64,000 bases of DNA from Limosilactobacillus oris (GTDB lineage: Bacteria; Bacillota; Bacilli; Lactobacillales; Lactobacillaceae): assembly GCF_025311495.1 (NCBI RefSeq), contig NZ_CP104398.1:1488001-1552000 (forward strand), written 5' to 3'. The position numbers were made by a program, and so were the translations under genes. The first letter of the stretch is position 1. Each line of letters opens with the position of its first letter. The notes under the pieces were generated by a model that was given only the letters and a program-made list of their open reading frames with translations, had not been told where the DNA came from and searched no databases. Positions 24,653 through 32,670 of this stretch are shown here, in pieces.

Positions 24653-25600
24653 ATGAAATTTACAATCGTTGGTGCTGGAGCAATGGGACTCCGCTTTGGT
24701 GTATTATTACAAGAAGCTGGAAATGAAGTTGATTTTGTTGAAGGCTGGCAACCACATTACGATAAGATGAAAGAACAGGGTGGTGTTTACGTTACTCGGG
24801 AACACCAGAACAAACATTTAGTTCCTGTAAATGTATATACCCCCGAAGAATACACAGCGACAGACGCAGACTTTGTATTCTTTGAATTGAAACAAATGCA
24901 ACTTGATGATATGTTGCAACGTTGTAAGCATTTCTTTAAGGATCAATATGTCTTAACAGCAATGAATGGGATGGGGCATGTTGAAAAGTTGTTGAAATAC
25001 TTCCCTAAAGAAAAATTAGTTGCGGGGACCGCATTAGTTGCCACTATTTTAACTGGTCCTGGTGAAGTTGAATTCGTTGGTAAGCCAGGGATGGGAACTA
25101 CCAACTGGGCTAACTATACTGAAAAGCCTGATGCAAAGACTGAAGAGCTGATGGCTGAATTGAAGAAAGCCAACTTCAATCCTTCATTAAAAGATAATTT
25201 CATGGGTACTTTGATGGCTAAAGTAGTCTTTAACTCAGTTGTTAATACCTTATGTACAATGTTTGAAATCACAATGGGTGAATATGCTAACTTTGATAAG
25301 GCAGATGAACTTTCTCGCCAATTAATTGATGAAGCATACGATGTCTGTGAACGGGCTGGTGTTCAATTGGTTAATACCCGAGCAGAAGAATTGGAAAGTG
25401 TTAACTACGTATCAAAAGTTGGCAACCCTCACCACTACCCATCAATGTACCAAGACATGAGTCATAATCGTCCTGTCGAAGTTGACTACATCAATGGTTA
25501 CTTTGCTAAATTAGGTCGTAAATATAACTACGAAGCTAAAACACATGCTTTTGTTACTAACCTTGTTCACTTGGCTGAAGCAACAAGAGAAAAGAACTAA
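24653..25600 (+). CDS. Ketopantoate reductase (PanE/ApbA) family protein, possible branched-chain 2-keto acid reductase
   Basis: 315 residues. The NADP-binding Rossmann motif GAGAMG is at residues 7-12; AKVVFNSVVNTLCTMFEITMG carries the catalytic Lys and Asn of the family, and NRPVEVDYINGYFAKLG is the C-terminal substrate motif. Family members reduce ketopantoate to pantoate, but lactic acid bacterial PanE homologues also reduce keto acids derived from Ile, Leu and Val. Control by an apparent Ile T-box, not a pantothenate context, favours the second role; this is inference. Intact; low-GC codon use. Confidence 0.85.
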   Translation: MKFTIVGAGAMGLRFGVLLQEAGNEVDFVEGWQPHYDKMKEQGGVYVTREHQNKHLVPVNVYTPEEYTATDADFVFFELKQMQLDDMLQRCKHFFKDQYVLTAMNGMGHVEKLLKYFPKEKLVAGTALVATILTGPGEVEFVGKPGMGTTNWANYTEKPDAKTEELMAELKKANFNPSLKDNFMGTLMAKVVFNSVVNTLCTMFEITMGEYANFDKADELSRQLIDEAYDVCERAGVQLVNTRAEELESVNYVSKVGNPHHYPSMYQDMSHNRPVEVDYINGYFAKLGRKYNYEAKTHAFVTNLVHLAEATREKN

Positions 25601-25665
25601 GACTAAACCTGTACAATACCCTTTAGAGTTGACACTTTAAATAATAAAAGTGCCAATTCTAGGGG

Positions 25666-26382
25666 GTGTTTTTCGTTTCTAGTTATTCCACAACAGAAAA
25701 ATTAAGATTACTAAGTAATTATCAGGATTCAGATTGCTCATTAGGAGTATTCGCTGACTATCACGAAGTGAGAACAGCGAACATGACTAAATGGATTAAA
25801 CAATTTTTATTAGCAGGACTGGCAGGATTAATTCGTCCTAAACATAACCAAAAATATTCACTTAAGACAAAGATTGCCGCGGTGAAAGATTATCAGCTTA
25901 ACGGACTGGCTAGTCGTGAGGTTTTAATTAAGTACAAAATACGCCATATTTTTCAACTAAAACAATGGATTATCCAGTACAATAGTGACAAACTAACTGT
26001 TACTTACGCAACAAGAAAGCGAGTTAAGAAAATGGGCCGGAAAGTATCCTTTGATGAGAAAAAGCAGATTGTGCAGTGGACGATTAACCACCAGAACAAC
26101 TATAAAGAAGCAGCTAGTAAGTATGATATTAGTTATCAGCGGGTTTATTCGTGGGTACGTAAATATTTGCACGATCATAATTGGGAAGTACTAAAAGATA
26201 ATCGTGGCAGAAATAAAGAGAAAGAACCGACAAATGAGCTCGAACGGTTGAGAAAACGAGTACGTGAATTAGAAGCTGAGAAACGAGAAAGCGAGGTACA
26301 AATTGCGTTCGCAAAAAAATTAGTCGAAATACGCAATCGGGAGGTGCATCGACCGGACGATATCAAGCGATTCAAGAAATGA
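25666..26382 (+). CDS. IS3-family transposase OrfA
   Basis: 238 residues with two helix-turn-helix units (around residues 15-55 and 125-165) and a C-terminal leucine-zipper-like stretch (ELERLRKRVRELEAEKRESE), as in IS150-type OrfA. The start (GTG 25,666) is uncertain. A seven-A run at 26,313-26,319 (A AAA AAA in frame) lies where these elements shift -1 into OrfB; reading through in the -1 frame gives SGGASTGRYQAIQEMIKDGYT, which joins OrfB smoothly. Confidence 0.8.
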   Translation: MFFVSSYSTTEKLRLLSNYQDSDCSLGVFADYHEVRTANMTKWIKQFLLAGLAGLIRPKHNQKYSLKTKIAAVKDYQLNGLASREVLIKYKIRHIFQLKQWIIQYNSDKLTVTYATRKRVKKMGRKVSFDEKKQIVQWTINHQNNYKEAASKYDISYQRVYSWVRKYLHDHNWEVLKDNRGRNKEKEPTNELERLRKRVRELEAEKRESEVQIAFAKKLVEIRNREVHRPDDIKRFKK

Positions 26383-27224
26383 TTAAAGACGGTTATACAG
26401 TATTAGAACTAGTTAAAGCGGCTAAAGTAAGCCGGCAAGCCTACTATAAGTGGCTAAAACGAGAATTAACTACTAAGGATATCCAGGATCAAGAGATCCT
26501 TAATTTGATTAAAGAAATTGAGAAAACTAATAAGCAAAGTATTGGATATGGGAAAATGACTCGTCTTATTAAGCGCGCAGGTCTTGGATATTTGGTCAAC
26601 AAAAAACGAGTTATTAGAATTATGAAGGAACATGGGATTAAAGCTGACTATCGTCAAGCTAAAAGAAAACGCGACAAGGAACGTCAAACCTATCAAGCTG
26701 AAAATATACTTAATCGTCAATTTAAACAGGAAGCAGCTAATCAGGTTTGGGTAACTGATACAACAGAACTCGCCTACAATATTCATAATTATAAAGTTCG
26801 TTTACATGTGGTTCTTGATTTATATGGTCAATTTCCAATTAGCTGGCTAATTACCCCAACAGAAACTAGTGAGGGAGCAATTCAAGTATTCAAGAAAGCT
26901 CAGAAACAAGAAGGTGTATTAGCCCCACTTATTCATACTGATCGCAGAGCTGCTTATACTTCTAAGGCGTTCAATCAATATTTAACTAGCAATAATAGTC
27001 AACATAGCTATTCAGCTCCTGGCACACCAGCAGATAACGCAGTTATCGAGCACTGATGGGCCGACTTTAAAGCAATTTGGCTAGCGCATTCATCTAAGCC
27101 ACAAACACTTGATGAACTTCAAACACTAGTGGCTGAAGGAATTGAATACTTTACAAATACATTTATTTCAGCTAAAAGAAATGACCTTACTGCAACGGAA
27201 TTTCGTTACGGCAAAGCCAATTAA
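26379..27224 (+). pseudogene. IS3-family transposase OrfB with in-frame TGA
   Basis: rve-type integrase core: VTDTTEL supplies the first Asp, IHTDRRAAY the second, and VIEH the Glu. At 27,054-27,056 a TGA interrupts the frame, which then continues WADFKAIWLAHSSKPQ to 27,224. The stop falls two codons after the catalytic Glu, so the C-terminus is lost and the element is probably immobile without help. Confidence 0.85.
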
Positions 27225-27256
27225 TTTTTATTATTTAGTGTGTAAACTTGACAGGG

Positions 27257-27616
27257 TACAGTACCGTTAATAATGGTAGCCAAGCTACTGATAGCAATGC
27301 TGCTCACAAGCCAACCATTGTTTTACCAACAAATGGTAAGGAAAGTGGAGCAGCTACCCAAGGACAATACATCAACGTTGTTTCTAAGGATAGCGTTGCA
27401 GCACAAGCTGGTATTCAAGCACCTGCAGCTCCAGAAACTACCAGCGTAACGTTTGGTACTAAGGAAGGTACCATGATGACTCGTGAAGAATACAAGGCAC
27501 AACAAGCTAACTTGCCACAAACTGGTAACGAAAACAGTAAAGCGGTTGTTGCTTTGGGCGTCTTGGCTGGTATGTTTGGATTAGGCTTAGCAAGTAAGGG
27601 TAAAAAAGAATTTTAA
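27257..27616 (+). pseudogene. C-terminal remnant of an LPQTG cell-wall-anchored protein
   Basis: About 119 residues end in LPQTGNENSKAVV, a hydrophobic stretch and KGKKEF, a complete sortase A sorting signal. The 5' part has been replaced by the IS3 element: the open frame starts within its right inverted repeat. No secretion signal remains, so the fragment cannot be displayed. Confidence 0.75.
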
Positions 27617-27658
27617 TTAGTATATATTTGTTCTGACATAATATATCCGTTATTAAAG

Positions 27659-27706
27659 CAATGGGACTTCTGCTTGGTGTTCTTTCACAGGAATCCCATT
27701 GTTTTT
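27659..27706 (+). terminator. Intrinsic terminator after the LPQTG remnant
   Basis: CAATGGGA pairs with TCCCATTG and is followed by TTTTTTTA. Confidence 0.7.
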
Positions 27707-27757
27707 TTATTTAGAAAAAGGATTACGTTTATGTTGCAACGTAATCCTTTTGAATTA

Positions 27758-27994
27758 TTACTTATTCTTTTTCTTGTCCTTATTTTCCTTTTCTTGCTCT
27801 TCAATGCGTCGCAGGAAAGTGCGATAATCTTCATATTCGCCCGCACTAAGATGTTTCACTTGCTCGTCAATAAGGTCTCTCATATAACCACGGATAAACT
27901 TGTGCCCTGATACCATTACTAATGCCTTAATCTCGTTCTGAACGTCGATGTCGACGCCAATGTTACCGTGTTTTTTGGTTATTGTTTTATACAT
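27758..27994 (-). CDS. Small protein of unknown function, possible DNA-binding partner
   Basis: 78 residues, start ATG after GAGAGGT, very charged C-terminus (EEQEKENKDKKKNK). The pattern of a short strand (GNIGVDIDVQNEIKALV) then helices suggests a ribbon-helix-helix type fold, but I do not recognise it. It lies 5 bp after the next gene on the same strand, so the two form an operon. Plasmid-type copy or partition regulators come in such pairs; this is speculation. Confidence 0.6.
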   Translation of the reverse strand: MYKTITKKHGNIGVDIDVQNEIKALVMVSGHKFIRGYMRDLIDEQVKHLSAGEYEDYRTFLRRIEEQEKENKDKKKNK

Positions 27995-27999
27995 TGTTA

Positions 28000-28224
28000 T
28001 TACCTCTCTTTTTTGTTTCTAAATTCGTCTTTAATTTCGATAGCTTTAAGAATATACGCATATATGCCTTTATCTTTAGAGTTTAATTGATCAATTTCTT
28101 TATCAATAAGCTTATTCAATAACTCTTTTTGAGTTATTTCTTCCATGTTTGCTAATGCAATCAGTTTGTTACGTGCAACGTTACTTAGGCTAACAGAAGT
28201 AGTATAGTTTTTGTGTTTAGCCAT
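28000..28224 (-). CDS. Small ribbon-helix-helix-like protein
   Basis: 74 residues starting MAKHKNYTTSVSLSNVARNKL: a beta strand followed by two helices, the layout of a ribbon-helix-helix DNA-binding domain. ATG 28,224 is preferred to one 9 bp upstream because AAGGAG is 9 nt before it and only 1 nt before the other. First gene of a two-gene operon. Confidence 0.6.
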   Translation of the reverse strand: MAKHKNYTTSVSLSNVARNKLIALANMEEITQKELLNKLIDKEIDQLNSKDKGIYAYILKAIEIKDEFRNKKER

Positions 28225-28353
28225 ATTAATCATCTCCTTCTGTATAAGTTCTAATAAAAATTTTTCTTGAAATAATTTTTTTATTCCAAGAAAATTATTA
28301 ATGAGAAGAGACTACTAGATATTATTGGAATATGCTTACAGGAATTTAGTCCT

Positions 28354-28398
28354 TAAAAAATAAGCAACGAACGTTATTAGGCATTCGTTGCTTATTTT
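28354..28398 (-). terminator. Bidirectional terminator after the exonuclease-like gene
   Basis: AAAAAATAAGCAACGAA pairs with TTCGTTGCTTATTTTTT around a 12-nt loop, immediately 3' of the minus-strand gene ending at 28,408. Confidence 0.75.
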
Positions 28399-28407
28399 TT
28401 GTGGGGG

Positions 28408-28908
28408 TTATTTATTTTCTTGGGCTTCTTTGTATCTTTCCATCTCATGCCAACAATAATTGATCGCTTTTGCGTAATCAACCCCTGTACGATTGTATAT
28501 GTTATCTGATAATGGATATCCATAATAGGCACATAGATTATCTATAGTGTCGTTTGCATCCCCCAATACTCTAAAGGGATCTGCTAAATCCTCGACTGTA
28601 GTATTAGTTGGTATTGTTACGCCTTGTTTATCTAAAAAGAAAGTGAATGAATTAAAAGTAATCAGCCTGCTAGCTTTATTGAATATTGATTGGATTTCTT
28701 TCTTATAATTCTCAAATGGTTGCTGATTATAAGTTTCCTCAGGTCTAATACCATTCAGACCTGAATACCACCAATCTACAAGCTTGGTATTAAATGTATG
28801 ATTGAATAATACATTATCGTTAGTGTCCATGATAGTAAGCCTGACTATTTCATCTAGAGCTGCAGGTCCAGTAAGATCTACCCAATATACTAGTTCTCTA
28901 TTCTTCAT
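28408..28908 (-). CDS. Degenerate DnaQ/RNase T-like exonuclease-fold protein (inferred)
   Basis: 166 residues. The order of elements recalls DEDD exonucleases: an initial YWVDLTGPAALDEIVRLTIMD strand where the DxE motif would be DxT, a middle LITFNSFTFFLDKQGV matching the second-Asp segment (usually a His-Asn..Asp pattern), and DANDTIDNLCAYYGY matching the final motif. The catalytic carboxylates look incomplete, so it may bind nucleic acid without cutting. Its ATG overlaps the stop of the recombinase-like gene upstream by 4 bp (ATGA), showing tight coupling. Fold assignment is by eye and uncertain. Confidence 0.45.
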   Translation of the reverse strand: MKNRELVYWVDLTGPAALDEIVRLTIMDTNDNVLFNHTFNTKLVDWWYSGLNGIRPEETYNQQPFENYKKEIQSIFNKASRLITFNSFTFFLDKQGVTIPTNTTVEDLADPFRVLGDANDTIDNLCAYYGYPLSDNIYNRTGVDYAKAINYCWHEMERYKEAQENK

Positions 28909-29558
28909 TGCAAATCACCTCGACTGGCATCATAACTCTGTGGCGTATTAATAGGCTGCTTCTTATTGTTGATTTGCCGTTTAATACGATACAACGTGGA
29001 CTTTGAAAGATGAAACTTCAATTGTGTTTCACTATATGTATGAGTTCTTAAGTATTCATATGCTTGCCTATAAATGGGTGTGATAACGCGTTTTTGACGC
29101 CCACCTTTATTTAAGGACAATTGATACTTGGACTTTTTAATTGCCTTAGAAGCACGCCTCTGGTGCAAATAATGGGCGTAATCAAGGTGAGCAAGCTGTG
29201 ATGCAATGATCCAATCACTGCTATCGCTATCATTACTAAGATCAATGTCTTCTGACTGAATAGTAATACCTGTGTCCTCAACGATGTACATAAGACAACA
29301 AAGCTCTCTAACGTTGCTATATACACAGGTTAGGGTAGGGACGACTAAGACATCTCCTTCTTTAGCAATGGTATTAAGGAATTTACGGAGTTGATAACGA
29401 TCTTTGTTTTTTCCTCTAAAGACGTCAGCAAAACAGTGATCGTATGGTATACCCATACTTAATAGGATTTTTGCTTGGTGTTCAAAACTATCTTGTTTGC
29501 TGACTTCATCTTTTAGACAGCCAGAAACATAACCATATTTTGTCATAGTAATGGTCAC
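28905..29558 (-). CDS. Serine-recombinase homologue with degenerate catalytic domain
   Basis: 217 residues. Aligned with the intact resolvase at 30,194, it keeps the N-terminal YGY.VS and the DVLVV strand but has lost the Arg before the catalytic Ser (YGYARVST becomes YGYVSGC) and the LDRLARN arginines (LTCVYSN). The C-terminal helix-turn-helix (ITPIYRQAYEYLRTHTYSE, then KSTLYRIKRQI) closely matches the intact one (ITPHYQAAYNYL.., STLQRIKKQV). So it probably still binds DNA but cannot recombine; a regulatory role is an inference. Followed by an overlapping exonuclease-like gene. Confidence 0.75.
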   Translation of the reverse strand: MTITMTKYGYVSGCLKDEVSKQDSFEHQAKILLSMGIPYDHCFADVFRGKNKDRYQLRKFLNTIAKEGDVLVVPTLTCVYSNVRELCCLMYIVEDTGITIQSEDIDLSNDSDSSDWIIASQLAHLDYAHYLHQRRASKAIKKSKYQLSLNKGGRQKRVITPIYRQAYEYLRTHTYSETQLKFHLSKSTLYRIKRQINNKKQPINTPQSYDASRGDLQ

Positions 29559-29717
29559 TCCTTATTCTTTAGTTAATTGAAGTTCTAACTAAAAAAACTT
29601 ATCAATTAAAATAGGATTGAATAAGTATGGACGGAGTAGAGTAGGAAAATAATATACTAATTTAGGATTCTTATACATATTATTTTCTCAGCGCTGATAC
29701 TATTACTGTAATTCAGC

Positions 29718-30104
29718 GTGTCAGTTTTTGTGTCAGGTTTCTAATTATAGCTGGTATATATGTTAGGTATTGAATTCCTGTTTTTTAGGTAAGATTCTTG
29801 GCTTATTCAAATGTGTCACTTTATTAGTGAAAATTGACATTTAGGCTAACACTTAGTTGAACCTTACTGAGAGTAAGGATAAGAGAAATTTTGACAAAAA
29901 TTAAGGGAAAAGTGTGTCAACAATAATTATTGATTGAAATGCTGTTATATCAACATTTATTGAAGAAAGTGTCAGGTGTGTCAGATTTTTAGCCTAACTT
30001 TTTCAAATAAGTATTTTTTAAATAAAATAGTGTAAAAAATAGGTGAAATAATGGATAGGTAATAATATATATAGTTTCTCCAAAGAACTTGACACACCTG
30101 ACAC
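29718..30104. repeat. Cluster of GTGTCAG motifs with a 15-bp inverted repeat
   Basis: GTGTCAG at 29,718 and 29,730; GTGTCAGGTGTGTCA at 29,969-29,983; its exact reverse complement TGACACACCTGACAC at 30,090-30,104. The 630 bp between the two recombinase genes otherwise holds no convincing gene. These may be operator or crossover sites for the recombinase-like proteins. Confidence 0.6.
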
Positions 30105-30145
30105 CATACTCACAATATCTTTTTTCACAATCATTCCCATAAAAA

Positions 30146-30185
30146 GGGAGTACTACACATACTTTGAAACATGTGTAGTACTCCC
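30146..30185 (-). terminator. Terminator after the resolvase gene
   Basis: A perfect 15-bp stem GGGAGTACTACACAT / ATGTGTAGTACTCCC with a 10-nt loop, followed on the minus strand by an ATTTTTAT-like run, 9 bp after the resolvase stop. Shares the GTACTAC core with two hairpins near 19.5 and 20.5 kb. Confidence 0.6.
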
Positions 30186-30193
30186 AATAATTA

Positions 30194-30769
30194 TCAAGAA
30201 ATATTTTTCTCAACCTGTTTTTTTATTCTTTGTAGCGTTGAAATAGATATATTAAATGCCTTAGAAGTGTCTTTATAAGTATGATCTAAAAGATAATTAT
30301 AAGCAGCTTGATAGTGAGGAGTAATCATCCTTTTTGGACGTCCCTCATGATAATCCTTCTTATGTAGTCTTGCATATCTTTTACCCTCCTGTGTACGATC
30401 AACAATCATATCTCTTTCCATTTCAGCAACGGCTAATAATATTGTTTTAACTAATCGGCCAATGGTTGAATTTTCAAGCACACCAATGTTAAGTACATTG
30501 AACTTGACACCTTTAGACATTAACGGGTCTAAGATATTTAATGCCTCTCTTGTATTTCTGGCAAGACGATCTAATTTAGTGACAGTAATAACATCGCCAT
30601 TGCTAACTTTACTTGTTAACTCTTCAAACTTGGGTCTATTAGTGGTTGTACCAGTAAATTTCTCAAAATAGATGTTACTACTACTTATACCTGCTTCTTT
30701 CAATTGGCTTATCTGATCATCAAGACTTTGCCCCTTAGTTGATACCCTAGCGTATCCATATTCAGTCAT
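30194..30769 (-). CDS. Serine recombinase (resolvase/invertase family)
   Basis: 191 residues. MTEYGYARVSTKGQSLDDQ carries the catalytic Ser; TKLDRLARNTREA and ERDMIVDRTQEGKRYAR supply the conserved arginines and the long E helix; a C-terminal helix-turn-helix follows. All key residues are present. ATG 30,769 is preferred to an in-frame TTG 9 bp upstream because AAGGGA is well spaced. Likely a resolvase of the element or of an ancestral plasmid. Divergent from the FRG gene. Confidence 0.92.
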   Translation of the reverse strand: MTEYGYARVSTKGQSLDDQISQLKEAGISSSNIYFEKFTGTTTNRPKFEELTSKVSNGDVITVTKLDRLARNTREALNILDPLMSKGVKFNVLNIGVLENSTIGRLVKTILLAVAEMERDMIVDRTQEGKRYARLHKKDYHEGRPKRMITPHYQAAYNYLLDHTYKDTSKAFNISISTLQRIKKQVEKNIS

Positions 30770-30926
30770 TTTATTCAATCCCTTTCTGAATAAACTTGTT
30801 GAACACAGAGTAACTCCGGTATCATTGGATTGGAAGTCTTATTCAGGTACTTTTAAGTTGATGAATAAAATTGAATTTAAGCTTTTGTCAACAGATTGAT
30901 TTATAAAAGAATGTAGGTGGATTTTA

Positions 30927-32414
30927 GTGAAAGAAAACCAAGTGAATTCTGTTAAAGATTATTTGGATTACTTGAAACGGTATACTAAATATGGAGCGTC
31001 GGAAAATCTATACTTCCGAGGTCAGCTTTCCAAATTTATTGATATGAAACCATCAGTTGCACGTAAAAATGAATACTTGAAAAATGAAGCAAAACTTTAT
31101 AAAGAAAATCGTAACGCTAATAAAAGTATTATTCAAAACCTAGCAAGAATGCAGCATGATGGAGTTCCTACGAGATTATTAGACTTTACTACCGATCCGC
31201 TTGTGGCTTTATTTTTTGCTACGCAAGAATCTCTTAGAGAAGACTCTAGCATTTATATATTTATTAGGCCAAATATTGATGCCAATTCCTTGGAAATTAA
31301 ATTTTCTTCTTTTATTGCCACACAGCAAAATCGGAACCTTTCAACTATTGTCAATAAATTTAATGACGATTTTCACGAATCATTAAGTTTAACACGAGCA
31401 AAGGAAATTATATCTAAGGGATTATTTATTCAACCCAATACTGTGGTAGATGAAGAAAATAAACGGATGCTGAAACAAAAAGGAACCTTCGCAATTCCAG
31501 GCAATGAAATCAAAGATGATAAGATTGTGGAAATAATTCCATTTGAAAATGATGGTTCTTATGAAGAAGTAGTTATTCCTTTTGAATGTCATGAAGAAAT
31601 TCGTAAAGAACTAGAAGATAGAGGTTACACTAGAGAAAATTTATTAGGAGAGAATAATGAAGAAATACAATATATAAATACTGATAAAAACGTCATTCAA
31701 CTAATTAATCCTAGGGTAACTAAATTTCGTGGTTATCAAAAGAAATATTCAGTTACAGCGGTTACTAATATGCTATTGACGTATAGTGAAATGCAAAAAA
31801 TAGGATATAAAATTGCATTAAAGAGCAAAGCTGACGTTGTATGGATTTGGTTTAAGAGAGATGGTGCCCCTAATGGTATTAATATAGTGACTCAGCAGTG
31901 GTTTAAGCGAGCCTTAAAGTCATTCTTTATTAATATAGATAGTGAAGATGATGAAATTGTGGACTATGGTGAACTAATCCTATCTGAAAATAGACAAGAC
32001 GGTTATGTATGTAGTGCTTATTATTACAATCATCCTGATATGCCGGCTAAACATTTAGCTGTTTCAAAAAATGCTATAACTGTTAATCTGGATATTAAGA
32101 AGTCTTCTGAATTCTTGACGTTATGTACAAATTTATTAAAGGGTACGAAGCTGTTTATTACATACAAAATTAATGGTGGAGAAGAAAGAAGTACTAGTGT
32201 AACTGTCCAAGATGCAAAAACGATTATTATATTAGAAGGTTATCAACCAGGCGATCAAGTATCTGGTGATGTAACGTTAATAGTGTCTATATTACAGGAT
32301 AAAAATATTATGGATGAGTATGGTATAGACTACGAAAACCTAACAGGAACTTTTATTTGTAGATCTGAAAAAGAGTCGATGGTATATGGTAGAAAACACT
32401 TTTTTATTAAGTAG
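30927..32414 (+). CDS. FRG-domain protein
   Basis: 495 residues. ENLYFRGQLSKF and ARMQHDGVPTRLLDFTTDP.ALFFA are the signature blocks of the FRG domain, named for the Phe-Arg-Gly motif (residues about 28-95). The rest (about 230-495) is unrecognised, including a possible DUF-type domain with VWIWFKRDGAP. FRG proteins occur in mobile islands and are suspected in phage defence or toxicity, but the activity is not established. GTG 30,927 follows TAGGTGGA. Divergent from the resolvase gene; ends at its own terminator. Confidence 0.8.
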   Translation: MKENQVNSVKDYLDYLKRYTKYGASENLYFRGQLSKFIDMKPSVARKNEYLKNEAKLYKENRNANKSIIQNLARMQHDGVPTRLLDFTTDPLVALFFATQESLREDSSIYIFIRPNIDANSLEIKFSSFIATQQNRNLSTIVNKFNDDFHESLSLTRAKEIISKGLFIQPNTVVDEENKRMLKQKGTFAIPGNEIKDDKIVEIIPFENDGSYEEVVIPFECHEEIRKELEDRGYTRENLLGENNEEIQYINTDKNVIQLINPRVTKFRGYQKKYSVTAVTNMLLTYSEMQKIGYKIALKSKADVVWIWFKRDGAPNGINIVTQQWFKRALKSFFINIDSEDDEIVDYGELILSENRQDGYVCSAYYYNHPDMPAKHLAVSKNAITVNLDIKKSSEFLTLCTNLLKGTKLFITYKINGGEERSTSVTVQDAKTIIILEGYQPGDQVSGDVTLIVSILQDKNIMDEYGIDYENLTGTFICRSEKESMVYGRKHFFIK

Positions 32415-32456
32415 TGGCTTTTTAAAATCAAAAAACCGACCAACTTAAAAAGCCAG
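32413..32456 (+). terminator. Intrinsic terminator after the FRG gene
   Basis: TGGCTTTTT pairs with AAAAAGCCA. The T run is in the 5' arm on the plus strand, so it may work better leftward; assignment is tentative. Confidence 0.4.
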
Positions 32457-32527
32457 ATGGTCGTCAAGTTCGCTAAACCATACTATAATATAATCATAAT
32501 AGAGAATATATTATATTCAATAATCAT

Positions 32528-32662
32528 GCTGATAGCTTAACGGTAGCACTCTTGTTCTGGTGTGCGGCAATACACGACCAGCTAAGTGCTGCAGAGTACA
32601 TCCTCAAGGGTATCAGCTCCTTAGACTAACTTGTGCATTGGCGGTAGCCAGTGCACTTTTTT
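32528..32662 (+). ncRNA. Structured small RNA with intrinsic terminator
   Basis: Nested perfect stems: GCTGATA (32,528-32,534)/TATCAGC (32,611-32,617); GTAGCACT (32,543)/AGTGCTGC (32,585); CTGGT (32,557)/ACCAG (32,577); GTGT/ACAC inside. A 10-bp hairpin GTGCATTGGC-GGTA-GCCAGTGCAC (32,633-32,656) then runs into TTTTTT. A TATAAT box lies at 32,484-32,489 without a clear -35. The 7-bp closing stem and the AGC-TTAACGGT-AGC segment look tRNA-like, but there is no anticodon arm or T loop. Possibly a copy-control or replication-linked RNA. Confidence 0.6.
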
Positions 32663-32670
32663 ATAGCAAA

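Larger units (their letters stand above)
25619..27256 (+). mobile_element. IS3-family (IS150-like) insertion sequence
   Basis: Imperfect 31-bp inverted repeats: CCCTTTAGAGTTGACAC.. at 25,619-25,649 and the complement of 27,226-27,256 (CCCTGTCAAGTTTACAC..), both ending TAAATAATAAAA. About 1.64 kb, longer than average because OrfA carries two helix-turn-helix units. It inserted into the front of a sortase-anchored protein gene. Confidence 0.8.

Noticed and set aside
29989-30213. A 74-codon minus-strand frame between the recombinase genes
   Set aside because: Aromatic/Cys-rich composition, no ribosome site, and it spans the terminator hairpin of the resolvase gene and half of the inverted repeat.
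32528-32617. tRNA gene
   Set aside because: Acceptor-like and D-arm-like stems are present, but there is no anticodon arm, no GTTCGA T-loop and no fit to 73-90 nt cloverleaf spacing.
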